Shown piece by piece: positions 13,930-25,349 of a stretch of DNA of 64,000 nucleotides. The stretch's first letter is position 1, and every line of letters begins with the position of its first letter. A program made the position numbers and the translations under genes. Location of the stretch: positions 1,263,001-1,327,000 of the forward strand of contig BSBM01000426.1 in assembly GCA_027924585.1 (NCBI GenBank). Direction: 5' to 3'. Source of the stretch: Larix kaempferi (lineage: Eukaryota; Streptophyta; Pinopsida; Pinales; Pinaceae). Below the pieces are notes generated by a model. That model worked only from the letters and a program-made list of their open reading frames with translations, was not told the origin of the DNA and did no database searches.

Positions 13930-14838
13930 TGCTCAACCGAATTCCCACTCGACCTTTTAATTAGCCCTAGCCCTTATACAGCTCCTCTTGTGTATGTGTC
14001 TATGTTCCAGCCGGAAGTGCGAGTTGGGCGGTACGAAGGTACCTCCCGACTGCTGTGGTAGATTTTCCATCCAATACGACGGCAGAGAGATTGGATTTTG
14101 GAGCATTTGGCCCACAGGTTTATGAACATGGGAAAGGGATTAAGCCGGAAGAAAATGATCATTATTGGAAAAGACAAACCTACTAAACTTCAGGCATTTC
14201 TCACACTTATTGTGTTTGCTTTTAAAAACGTCTCGGAGTTAGTTTGTTTGCTTTTAAGAAGTAATCGAATTTGTTAGCCGTTAACGAAGAATCGAAATCT
14301 TTTGGTCGGTTACCAATAATTTTGTTGACAACTGTTATCTCCTTCACATATTTGCGGCTGATAGCACCATTATTAGGTGGCCTTATTCCTTCGAAGGATA
14401 GAGGAAACGTGGTGGAATATAGATATTTTAGTCGGTGGACATTTAGTTAAGACAATGACCATGTGGAAAGGTTGGAACTTGGAAGGACAGATTAAGATGG
14501 AGTCTGTATCTTTCAAATTTTCATTATTACATGCACAGTTACACTGTCATGCTTATTGCTTACCACAACGTTGGCCGTTATCACCGCAAACACGTCACCT
14601 CGAATTTAAATGTCATATCTGTTTTATGGCAAAAGTTCCGCGTGGGATGAGTCAAACCAAAAGTTCAAATATTTCAACGATGGAAACACTTCTCAAAGTC
14701 AGAAAGCAATGTTTACGTATCTAGTACACTTTTATTATACGAACCGACTATTTCTACACACTTTTCTTACATTAACCGACCATGATAAGAACCATGGATT
14801 CCATTTCTACCCATAAAAAACCATAGATGATAGGGTGA
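13930..14838. other. Low-copy-looking segment left of the inverted arm
   Basis: GC content rises here compared with both sides. A plus-strand peptide beginning CELGGTKVPPDCCGRF (about 14,010-14,060) and a 115-codon open frame at 14,377-14,724 are visible, but neither belongs to a family I know. This could be host flanking sequence outside the composite that starts at 14,840. Confidence 0.2.
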
Positions 14839-14839
14839 C

Positions 14840-14875
14840 TAGCAAGCCATATTAATAATTAATATGGCTTAAATA
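14840..14875 (+). repeat. Left inverted-repeat end of the composite
   Basis: The start 'tagcaagccatattaataa' followed by 'ttaatatgg' matches, with one mismatch in 28 bases, the outer ends of the palindrome at 60,197-60,317. The last of those ends is in inverse orientation. It marks an abrupt change from mixed-composition sequence to (TAA)n-type sequence. I could not identify a convincing target duplication outside it. Confidence 0.6.
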
Positions 14876-16396
14876 TGGTTGATATAGGCCGAATAATATT
14901 AATTAATTATAATAATAATAACATCTATTATTATTATTTCCATATTTGTTATTTTATAATAATAATAATAATTAAAAAAATATTGTATACACATATATTA
15001 TTCTTGTAAAGAATACATCACAATGTGTCATATGTTTTTATAATAATAATATAATAATATTAATATTAATATATTTTTATTATTATTATTATTATTAAAA
15101 TTCTCAATACTCATTTCAAAAGTAAAAATGTTAATATTATTATTAATGTTTTCTAGCATTAACATTATGTTAGTCATTACTGTTAATATTAATATTAATA
15201 TTATTATTATTATTATTAAAGTGGCAAATTCTCATTTTCATTATAAATTATTTTCATTTAGTATTGTTATAATTATATTTTCTTGTTTTTATTTACAATT
15301 ATTTTAATTAATAATTAATAATTAATAAGTAATAAGTAATTAATAAATAATTATTGTTTATTATTTATTATTATTATTATAAAATATTTTAAAAAAAATA
15401 ACAATATAATAAAAATAATTATTATTATTTAAAATAATAATAATAATCATTGTTATTAAATTTTTAACATAAAATATTCTTTTTCTTTCTAAATATATAT
15501 ATATATATTTATTTTACAAATATATTTTCTTATTTTAATTTACAATTATTTTAATTAATAATTTTATTATTAGTAGTAGTAGTATATATTTTTAACTTCG
15601 AATTATTTTTATAATTAAAAAATAAAATAAAAAAATACATAAGAAAATAAGAATACTATTGTTATTATTATAAAATATTTAAAATAATAATAATAATTAT
15701 TATTATTTAAAATAATAATAGAATTATTATTATTATTATTATTATAAAATAGCAATTTTTTAAATATTTTATAATAAAAAAATTAATTATAAAAAAATTA
15801 TAATCATTTTAAATGAAAATAAGAAATTAATTAAAATAATAAAGATATTAATAAATAATAACTATTAATTTATTATTAATTAAAAAAATTGTAAATGAAA
15901 ATAAGAAAATATACTTATAACAATAATAAATGAAAATAATTTATAACGAGGATTTACAACTTTAATAATAATAATATTTTTTTTAATAATAATAATAATA
16001 ATAACAACTACAATAATAATAATAAAAGATATTAAAAGAAATGGGCAATATTATTTAATAGTAATAATATTTAATGTTTAATGTCCAATGTGTGATGTTT
16101 ATTAATGCATAATGTGTAGTTTTATAAATGTTTTTAATGTTAGTAACGCAAATGTTTTTATTAATGTTTTTTAATGTGTAATAATGCTAATTTCTTTGTT
16201 AGTGTTTTCTGATGGTTAATAATGCTTAATATTTAATAATGTTTAAATGTTTAATGTCTAAATTTAATGTAATGTGTGGTGGTTAACTTTGATTGGTCAT
16301 GATTGACTATGGTTGACCATGTTTATAATACATGAAAATAATTTATAATAATAGTCAACGGAGTTATAATTCTAATAATAATAATATTGTGAATAA

Positions 16397-16438
<42 letters not shown>

Positions 16439-16720
16439 CTGTATAATAATAATAATAATAATTATTATTATTAAATAATAATTTTTAAAATATTTTATAA
16501 TAATAAAAATAATTACAAATAAGAAAATATAATTATAATAATTATAAATGAAAATAAGAAAAATAATGAAAACTAATTTTTATAATGTCTAATAATACTA
16601 ATAATGTTTAATTTAATGTCTAATGTTTAATAATAATAATAATAATAATTATTATTATTAATGTCTAATATTTAAAGGTCAATGTCTAATGCCTAATCCA
16701 AATTAATCTCACTAATGTTT
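14876..16720. repeat. (TAA/TTA)n low-complexity block, left arm
   Basis: Nearly pure A/T sequence built from TAA and TTA runs with embedded less simple pieces. The piece at 14,975-15,055 (including 'ttcttgtaaagaatacatca' and 'catatgtttttataataataa') occurs in inverse orientation at about 59,745-59,850. The piece at 15,215-15,285 ('ttataaattattttcattta') recurs in direct orientation at about 58,895-58,950 and inverted at 15,905-15,965, so the block is itself partly palindromic. Confidence 0.85.
16401..16435. repeat. (AT)n microsatellite
   Basis: An uninterrupted dinucleotide run of about 17 AT units inside the AT-rich left-arm block. Confidence 0.95.
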
Positions 16721-17114
16721 AGCATGACATAATATAAATATATAGTTTCAAGTATTATGAAAATACGATGTTGAGTAATGGTTATTAATGTTTAATGTGT
16801 AAATTTAATGTTTATTAATATTTAATGTCTAATCTGTGATGTTTATTAATCTCTAATGTTTATTAATGTATAATGTCTAATGTGTGATGTTTATTAATCT
16901 CCAATGTTTATTAATGTATAATGTCTAGTTTTATTAATGGTTTTAATGCTAATAACCCCAATGTCTTTATTAATGTTTTTAATGTGTAATAATGCTAATG
17001 TCTTTATAAATGTTTTTCTAATGTTTAATAACACTTAATATTTAATAATGTCTAAATGTATAAATGTCTAATATCTAAATTGAATGTTTATTACTATTTA
17101 ATGTCTAATGTGTG
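16560..17114. repeat. Degenerate TTTAATGTCTAATG-type array
   Basis: Irregular short-period repetition of words such as 'tttaatgtctaatg', 'tgtgatgtttattaatg' and 'ttaatgtgtaataatg'. It bridges the (TAA)n block and the GGTTGACC array and grades into both, as if one simple-sequence array had drifted into the next. Confidence 0.75.
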
Positions 17115-19665
17115 ATGGTTAACTTTGATTGATCATGGTTGATTATGGTCGACCATGTTTGACTATGTTTGATTGTGGTTGTCTTTGGTTGACTCTGGTC
17201 CACCATGGTTGATGTTGGTTGACCATGGTTGACATTTGTTGACCATGGTTTACTTTGGTTGGATTTTGGTTAATCGTGGTTGACCATGGTTGACTATGGT
17301 AGAATATTGTTGAATTTGGTTGGATATGTTTTCTTATGGTTGACATTGCTTGACTATGGTTGACCTTGGTTAACTATGGTTGACTTAATTGACCATGGTT
17401 GACTTTGGTTCACAATGGTTGACGTTGGTTGACTTTGGTTCAGAATGGTTGACATTGGTTGAACATGGTTAATCGTGGCTCACTTTGGTTAACCATGGAT
17501 GACTTTGGTTGACCATGGTAGACTTTGTTTAACTTTGGTTGACCATGGTTAACTATGTTAGACCATGGTTGACCATTGTTAACTATGGTTGACCTTTGTT
17601 GACTTTAGTTACCATTGTTGACTTTGATGGAAAATGGTTCACTTAGGTTAAATTTTGATTGGACATGGTTGACTTTCATTGACTTTGGCCAACCATGGTT
17701 GACTTTCTTTGTGGTCAACCATGAAAATCCAGAGTTGACTATGGTTGACCATAGTTAACTTTGGTCGACCACAACCAAAGTCATATTAGAATATTATTTG
17801 GTTGACCATGGTTGACTTATAAATATCTGCTCAAGTAAAAGTTTATGAAAGTCCAGAAAAGTCAACTATAGTTATAGATGACCATGGGTGGATTTAGTTG
17901 AGAATGGTTCACTTTGGTTGACCATGTTTGACCATGGTTAACTATGGTAGACCATGGTTGACCATGGTTGACCTTCATTGATGTTAGCTACCATCGTTGA
18001 CTTCGATGGACCATGGTTGACTTTACTTAAATTTTGATTGGCCATGGTTGACTTTCGTTGTCTTTGGCTAACCATGGTTGAACTTGGTTTTGGTCAACCA
18101 TGAAAAACCATAGTTGACTATGGTTGAACATGGTTGACCACAACAAAAGTCATATGAGAATATTATTTAGTTTACCATGGTTGACCTATAATTATTTGGT
18201 TGGGCATGGTTGACCTTCCTTTACATTAGTTTACCATTGTTGACTTTGGTGGACCATGGTTGAATTTGGGTTGGTCATGGTTGACTTTGGTCGACCATGG
18301 TTGACTATCATTGAATTTGGATAACCATGGTTGACTTTGGTTGTGGTAAACTAAGAAAAAATAGAGCAAACAATGGTCAACCATAGTCAACCATGTTCAA
18401 TAAAAGTCAACCACGATTAACCAAAGTCAACAATAATGAACATAGTCAACTAAAGTCAACCACAGTAAACCATGGTCAACCAAAGTCAATCACGGCTAAC
18501 CAAAATCAACCATAGTCAACCAAATTCAACCATGGTCAACCAAAGTCAAATGGTCAACCAAAGACAACCATGGTCAAGAAAAGTCTACCAAAGTCAAACA
18601 AAGTCAACTATAGTTATAGATGACCATGGGTGGCTTTAGTTGACAATGGTTCACTTTGGTTTACCATGGCTAACATTGGTTGACCAAGTCAACCATGACC
18701 AACCATGGTCTACTTTTTTTACAATGGTTAACATTGGTTGACCGAGTCAACCATGATCGAGTTTGTTTTGCAATCGTTAACATTGATTGAATTTTGGTTG
18801 ACCATGGATGACTTTGGTTGACCATGGTTGACTTTGGTTGAGTTTTGGTTGATCATCATTAACTTTCATTTACCATTGTTAACTTTGGTTCACCATGACT
18901 GACTATGGATGACTTTGGTTAACTTTGGCTAACTTTGGTTAACCATGGTTGACTTTGGTTGTTCATGGTTGAATTTGGTTGAGCATTGTTGACTGCAGGG
19001 TATTTTTTAAGGATTCTAATATTATACTTAAGTGTAGTATTCTAGGCGATTATTTTGAATTGAAAAAAACATATATATAGATAGTTAGGCGAATATTAAA
19101 TATGAAACCTACAATTTACTGCTGAAACATGTAAATTTTGGTGAATATTATGATAAAAAAACATATTTTATGCAAATATAGGCGATATTAGACAATAAAA
19201 ATGACCAAATAACGAATTTATTTTTTGAAAAAAACCCTCAAAAATAACCATTTGGCGAAATTTCGCCCCTAAAAATTTCCATGGTTGACTATGGTTAATT
19301 TTTTTTTACTGTGGTTAACTTTGGTTGACCATTCTTGAATTTGATTGAACATGGTTAACTTTCACTGATCATGGTTAACTTTGGTTGAGAATGGTTGACT
19401 TTCGATGACTATGTTTGACTTTGGATAACCATGGTAGATTTTTGGTTTATCACAATTGACTTTGGTTGGCTATGGTTGACTTTGGTTGTTTGTGGTTGAC
19501 TTTGATTGACCATGGATGACTTTTGGGTTGATTATGGTTGACCATGGTTGACTATTGTTGACTTTGGTTCTCCATGGTTGAGTTAGGTTGACTTTTGATT
19601 GGACATAGTTGACTTTGGTTGACCATTAATTGTTGTTAAGGGTTTACTATGTTTGAGTATGGTTA
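17115..19665 (+). repeat. 10-bp GGTTGACYWT array (W-box-core rich), left arm
   Basis: The unit is about GGTTGACCAT alternating with GGTTGACTTT, giving 10-bp and 20-bp periods. Most units contain TTGACC or TTGACT, the core recognised by WRKY factors (established for W-boxes in general). Orientation is mainly plus, but it flips to GTCAACC around 17,705-17,790, 18,060-18,130 and 18,345-18,610, then flips back. A non-repeat insert sits at about 19,000-19,285. Open frames inside the array are artefacts of the repeat. Confidence 0.9.
18995..19285. other. Non-array insert in the left GGTTGACC array
   Basis: About 290 bp of AT-rich sequence without the 10-bp unit. It contains several 'aggcga' words and a perfect 14-bp palindrome GGCGAAATTTCGCC (19,254-19,267). 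The array resumes immediately afterwards with 'catggttgactatgg'. Origin unknown. Confidence 0.6.
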
Positions 19666-22500
19666 ACTTGTTATTATATCACATTTGCATCATCATCTAG
19701 AATTATGTTTAGGTTTGGTTATATTGTTTAGTAAATTAAAATTACATTAAATCAAAATATTGAATGTTTTATATTTACTCATGTTTTTAATACCATCAAA
19801 TTAAATTATTCGTAGTTCAAACACATATAGGCATATTAAAATGTGACAATATACTTTACTATAATTTTAAATGTCATATTGCATGTTTCAATGTAAATTT
19901 GAATTACTCGTAATATAATTTAAAATGGTATCATTTAAAATTATATAGATTTTTTTATTACGTGTGCATATATTTTTATAATAAATGATCTTGAATAAAT
20001 TGACTTAGTTTACACCTAAAATTGATCATTGATAGAAAAATGAAAATGATATGATTTAAAAGAAAACCTAAACAAACATTTATTATAATGTTTACAATTA
20101 TTATTTTTGAATATATATACTCTATTAATTTCCAAACCATGTTAAAATATTATATTTGAATTAAATAGAAATTTTATTTTAATAATTTAGCACTAAATAT
20201 AGTCCATATTCAAAGGTGACATTGTATATTTTTATAATTTACATGTTATACTAGATGTTGCAATGTAAATTTGAATTTAAACTTGAATTTAAATGTATAT
20301 ATTGTAATTTTTTTTTACAATGTATATTATAATTATTTTAAATATTTTATAACAATTTATTTTATGATATATACACACAATTGAATTTAAAACAAAAAAT
20401 TATATAAATGTATTAACTTTAAAATATTTATTTTAGTAGGTGAAATCTGGTTATTCATTTTTTAATAAATCATAATTTTGCCTCCCTCCCTCTAATAAAA
20501 TGCAATTTCATAACTTACTATAGAAATGATCATTATACACTTTAATAAACTAAAAAATGAATTTTTAAACTATTTGAATATTGAATCTATTCAATAAGGA
20601 TATTCCAAAACCAGAGCCCGACCTTCTATATTTCTGAAAATGCAATTATGAATATAAAATTCACAATTTCATAATCAAATTGAAATCATTTAATTTATAT
20701 TTAAAAAATTTAAATATATAAAATGATGTAAATATATAAAAAACCAGGATTCAAAACTAATTATGATGGTTTAAGAAGTTTTGATTGTTTTGAAAACTTA
20801 ATGTTTATGAAATAAGCCATTTCTTAAATAACTTATATGTATCATTCTCCGATGATGTAAATATTCTGGGATGATGTAAATAAGAAAACAAAAAACAAAA
20901 ACAAGATTTAAAAATTATGAGGTTTTAGATGTAACACATACTGAAAACTTTGCAAAAGTAAACTAACCAAAACCTTAGAATTACTCACAAGTAAACAATT
21001 GTTTCTTAAATACCTATTATTAAGAGTCTGGGATTAACAATATATATCCCGGTAAAATTTAATTCAAAAATATCCGTTCTTGATTTCAATACATGGAAAA
21101 TCATTATAAGAAGTGTTTGAATAAATGGAAAATCATTATAAAGAAGTGCTTTTTTCTTTCACTCTCAACTTTTGTGAATGCACTCTCTTTCTCGCTCTCT
21201 TTCTCGCTCTCTTTCTCTGGTTGGAGTGCCTGTGATTCGATTCTCTTCATCAAACTACAAACGACAAGACTGCATCTTTATCTTCTTGATTTCTTGATTG
21301 TAGCCTTTGATTTGTTAGAGATCCACCGTTGCTTGTGACAAGCGATTTCCCAAGGATTAACACGACCGATAACCACTGTCCACTGTTCTCAGCATAATTG
21401 TACCCTCAATCGGCATTACTACCCATTGTTTCTCACCGCCACTGTATTCTCAATCAAATTTACTCTGGTAGCTCCAATTTGATTATGGAAAACACAAAAT
21501 AACAATGGTCAGAATTATGTTGGTAGTTAGAACATATTTACTGCATACCCAAGCTCGTGACATATCTACAGCTCAAATAAGGAACTGAATACTTTTCCTA
21601 CCATATGTAGGTATTCATTTCCACCAGCAGTCTCGCCTTTGCTCGATCTCTCAGCAACTACTTGACGGACATACAAGATGCCTGAGATATATTCCCTTTT
21701 AATATCACATCGTGGCCTATTAATATCATGGCTTTGTTAATATGACATTGTCAAGTGTTTAATTTAACAAGTCACTCAAGCTAAAGGAAAGTATGAATGA
21801 AAATTGAAGAATTGATATACTCGTTCCTACACAAACATAACCTCTTATAAATTACTAGTAAACAATACCGCCAAGCACTTATTGAAACAAGAAGATGATA
21901 CACAAACACAACCTATTGTCAATTATTAGCCAACAATACCGGGAAGCGCTTAATGAAACAAGATGATGATATGGGCTTGTTATAAATTATGAATATTAAT
22001 ATTATTGAAACACAACCTGTTATATATGCAACCTACTATAAATTATTAATATTAATATTATTGAAACAAGATGATTGTTATAAATTATTAGCAAACAATA
22101 TTTGATAAATGCAATGTTAATCACTTGCACTTGTTCAAATTTTTTTAAGTATGAGGTATGCATCTTCGGACTGTATGCAACAAGGAGTAAACTGACAACT
22201 AAAAGAAATAAACCCTAGAGCATGTAAACCGAAGGAAACTGATAGCTGAATGAAATTAAAGTATTTTTCTGGCATATTTTCAAGGACAACATTGATGAAC
22301 TTGGCAGAGAACATTGATAAACATAGCAGAGTTCAGATCATATGAAATTTTAATTATAGATTCCCTCAATGAAAAATAACCCGGGTGAATAAATGAAATT
22401 CGCAAAAAAGCAAATTGGGAAAAACTGAAATTAAAACTTGTTTAAGATACATTATCGGCTATAATAGAATTTACTCTCACAATAGGGAAAGGAGGAAAGG
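19666..22500. other. AT-rich interior, no gene recognised
   Basis: From 19,666 to about 21,060 the sequence is strongly AT-rich without coding signal. A CT-rich patch at 21,150-21,225 ('ctctctttctcgctctcttt') follows an 82-codon open frame starting at 21,093. It looks like a plant 5-prime leader, but no downstream coding exon could be recognised on the plus strand. Confidence 0.4.
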
Positions 22501-22506
22501 AATTAC

Positions 22507-22641
22507 CTGAGCTTCCATTCTGCCTCTTCGAGTTGCACTTGCCATCTGTGAATTTCCATTTGAAATCCTCCAGAGTTGAGCCATGGGAATAGCTTAGAAA
22601 TGCGGTGAAACTACTGTCGATTCTTCGAAGGGCAGTGATTT
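22507..22641 (-). CDS. Exon-like segment of an unidentified minus-strand gene
   Basis: On the minus strand a 135-base (45-codon) open segment is bounded by an acceptor-like 'gtttcag' upstream and a donor-like 'CAG/GTAATT' downstream. Its peptide includes RRIDSSFTAFLSYSHG and then LEDFKWKFTDGKCNSK. Clean splice borders and a balanced peptide argue for a real exon. I do not recognise the family. It lies on the same strand as exon-like segments at 23.7-24.0 and 24.2-24.4 kb and may be a later exon of the same gene. It could equally be a relic. Confidence 0.4.
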
Positions 22642-23691
22642 CTGAAACATTTCGTATACAGATTTAAAGAAAACAAAGTACAAAAAAACCTCGCACTAAC
22701 AAATATTGGAAAAGATCATGCAATAAAGAATGTTTCCTCACATGCCATTCATTTCTATCTACATTGAACGTGTTCTGTTTAAAGAATTACATAGCCCACA
22801 GAGTCATTGGAGTAGGGACATTGTGAGTAAGGATTCTAGGTTGTCATTAGAATAATATTCTCCTTGACAGTGGGATTCCACTCTCAGTGATGAAAAAAAA
22901 GCATACCTTATTTGCTGCAGGGGCATATATTATGAACAGAATCACATAGAGTGTTTCCAATAGAGCGCTGACCCCATTAACTATAGAGATCAACAGTCCC
23001 CCCGGCTCGATTAATCCATAATATGCCCACTACGCAGTGCTCAATAACGTACAGATATAAGGAAGAGAACTGAAATCCTCTATGGACCCATTCTTCACTA
23101 TGCGCCAAAATGTTTTCCTGTACTCAATCAGGACATAATTAGCCCTACTCCAAATTTAACAGTCTCTGCGAAACTCTATATATTTACCGATTAAAAAACG
23201 AGGAGAGATATCACATTTCCTGCACCATTAAGCCCCATTAAACTTCAAATAAATCAGAAAGATCACATCACAGTATCTAATAATTTCTGAAAAAGCAAAC
23301 GAAATCTTAAACCATATTTACATTTAGATCAGAAAGTGATTCAAATGAGCAAAGCTGCACTAAATGCAACTTTGATTCACAGTGAGAATCTGACCTATGA
23401 CCCCAAGAATGAAACTCATGTCCACCATGTCCATTACGTTAATGGAATGGAATGGTAACATATTGCAGAGCTTGGCACATTAAATTGGGCGTGTAATGTC
23501 CAGTTCCGCAATCATGCAGGCCATGTCCATCGACTTCGAGGGGCCGTGGCACTAAATATTTGAATAAGTTTTCAAAAAAACCAATGGCATCTAATAGCAT
23601 TCCATAGGTTCATTAGGAGGTACTTATGCAAAAGCATCAAATATATACCATTTCTGCACCCTATGGATTAATAAATTTAATAAATGTTAAC

Positions 23692-24004
23692 CTTTCATGT
23701 CCAATCCAAGTAGCATTAATCACAATCTTTGAAATTCGCAGATAAGATGGCGAGGGGTGATGATTTCCCGACATACCAAAACCTCCATTTTTCGTTGAAA
23801 TCAATACTGTAATTGGGTGGGTGTGCACATTTCTTCCCCTCCGAGTTTTCACTGGCGAGCAATCCACCACTATGTTATAAGCCAAGCAACATTCACAGTT
23901 GTTCGTGACTTCCGCCACCATGAAATATGTTCTCACCATATATGAATCTAATCGCAGGCCATTCACCAAACATGGTGCTTGACTGTTTGGGCCTGAAGGT
24001 GGAA
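23692..24004 (-). CDS. Exon-like segment of an unidentified minus-strand gene
   Basis: This open segment of about 104 codons is bounded by a 'gatgcag' acceptor and a donor-like 'AAAG/GTTAAC'. The peptide has several cysteines (NNCECCLAY) and a glycine-rich region (ISTKNGGFGMSGNHH) followed by SYLRISKIVINATW, which looks like beta-strand-rich extracellular or lectin-like sequence. That is an impression, not an assignment. With the donor I can see in the upstream segment the reading frame does not join, so the gene is mis-modelled or broken. Confidence 0.4.
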
Positions 24005-24174
24005 CTGCATCCAAACACCACAAAATTCATATTCGAATACATTAGAATGCCTGTTGACCCAATATTTTTGCTTGCTTATTAATACAAACAAATTCTATAT
24101 ATGTTGCTTTGTTTCGTAGCCAAAGAGAAATAAAAAGAAGTTGAACTTTAATATGAAGTTCAATGTGCTAATTC

Positions 24175-24387
24175 TTACCCTTGCGGAGTTGAGCAGTTAA
24201 GGACAAAGCTGGGAATTTGATTTTTAGGATATGAATTAAAGCTGGAGCTGACGGTGTTTATCCATTGATCAATATTGCCACTCGAACGATGCACATACAT
24301 GGAAGAAGAGGCATGACAGTAATGAAAGACAATAAAACACGAAAATAGCAGACCCTCGCGATGCCATCTAGGTGAAAGTTGAACCAT
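24175..24387 (-). CDS. Exon-like segment, possible signal-peptide exon
   Basis: The minus-strand open frame has a hydrophobic stretch (LLFSCFIVFHYCHASS) that could be a signal peptide. It is followed by GNIDQWINTVSSSFNSY and IPSFVLNCSTPQG, and ends at a donor-like 'AAGG/GTAAGA'. An overlapping frame (24,258-24,479) begins with MEVMHVFGDLADEEKHLKN, so a frameshift may separate an original N-terminus from this part. It is probably the first exon of the same unidentified gene as 23,692-24,004. Family unknown, possibly a pseudogene. Confidence 0.35.
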   Translation of the reverse strand: MVQLSPRWHREGLLFSCFIVFHYCHASSSMYVHRSSGNIDQWINTVSSSFNSYPKNQIPSFVLNCSTPQG

Positions 24388-24990
24388 CCTAGTAGTCGTT
24401 TGCAGTCCTCACCGGACAAATTCTTGAGATGCTTTTCCTCATCAGCTAAATCCCCAAATACATGCATAACCTCCATCAAGCTAGCTCATATGGGTGTCGA
24501 TAGAGATCCTTGATGGGCAGGCGTTGTAGACATCTGTCAGGTGGGGGGTGATGGATTGTTAACGTTCAAGATATGGAGCGTTGGTAGAGGAGTGTTGTGG
24601 ATAGTGGAGCTGACTCAACACTAAATTCAATAAATTATTTTAAATAACCTGTCGTTTGGATTTAAACATGCACCCAAGTTAACACAGTAAATATGAATGG
24701 TTCATTAATGCACCAGACGAAGCATATTCTCCTTTCATTAAAATCTAACCATTGATTATTAAAAATGCAATAAATCACCCACCCCAGACCCACCCCCAAA
24801 AGTTGAAAGAATACGCCTATCGGCGTAATTAATGCCCAGTCAGACATGTAGAGGGTTGTCACTTGTCAGCTTTATCTAACTTTAGCCGAAATGCAAAGGC
24901 GGCTGTTGCATCGTGTTGGAAGGGATCGGATTGTGAATGAGAAGGTTTGATTTCGATAACATGTCGGTTTCAAAAATACTTTTCTAAACA

Positions 24991-25163
24991 ATGCGTTGGA
25001 TTTTATTCCGTATGAACTTGGAATCCTGCAGAATCATATCCATGGATATTCAATTCCCGATATTATGTATTCGGATGCCATGCATAGCTATGTTGAGACT
25101 ACGGACATTTTCTATGGGTCTATGTGAGAGGATGATCTTTGGCAGTTCAATGAACATCCAGTC
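24991..25163 (+). pseudogene. LRR-like reading frame, left part (split by Copia)
   Basis: The plus-strand open frame includes LRLRTFSMGLCERMIFG and reads up to the Copia target site 'cagtc' at 25,159-25,163. The Copia LTR then takes over. The frame resumes in phase at 33,912, beyond the element. A stop codon lies just upstream of the first ATG, so the true 5-prime exon start is unclear. The joined 108-residue product looks like the leucine-rich-repeat end of a plant NB-LRR-type resistance protein. That family call rests on repeat spacing only. Confidence 0.45.
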
Positions 25164-25338
25164 TGACACATGCCGTGAAGAACGTCAGCAAAATCAATGT
25201 TTTATTACGTAGATGAGTGTTACATATAAAGGAAATCACAACTATTATCTACATTTAGATAACGAGATTATTAACTAGAATTTACTAACTAATAACTGAA
25301 ATATTATTTACAATGTAATCCCGAAGGATTATTCAACA
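25164..25338 (-). repeat. Copia 3-prime LTR
   Basis: On the minus strand it starts TGTTGAATAATCCTTCGGG and ends GTGTCA, giving TG...CA termini. It lies directly downstream of the polypurine tract. It aligns end to end with 33,737-33,911 with about 9 substitutions and no length difference. Confidence 0.95.
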
Positions 25339-25349
25339 TTCCCCCCTTA
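25339..25349 (-). other. Copia polypurine tract
   Basis: Read on the minus strand: TAAGGGGGGAA, immediately before the LTR start TGTTGAAT. It overlaps the stop codon (TAA) of the pol frame. It primes plus-strand synthesis in LTR retrotransposons. Confidence 0.9.

Larger units (their letters stand above)
7010..13930. other. Spacer with local duplications, no gene recognised
   Basis: AT-rich sequence with short overlapping frames of no recognisable family. The only structure I can support is a set of short direct duplications, listed separately. At about 11,793 there is TGTCGGGGACATTGCC, which resembles the start of some gypsy LTRs, but no matching second end was found. Confidence 0.5.

Noticed and set aside
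17143-17346. 67-codon minus-strand open frame in the left GGTTGACC array
   Set aside because: The peptide (STMVNQHQPWWTRVNQRQPQ type) is a translation of the 10-bp repeat. The same kind of frame appears in the right array at 41,794-41,997.
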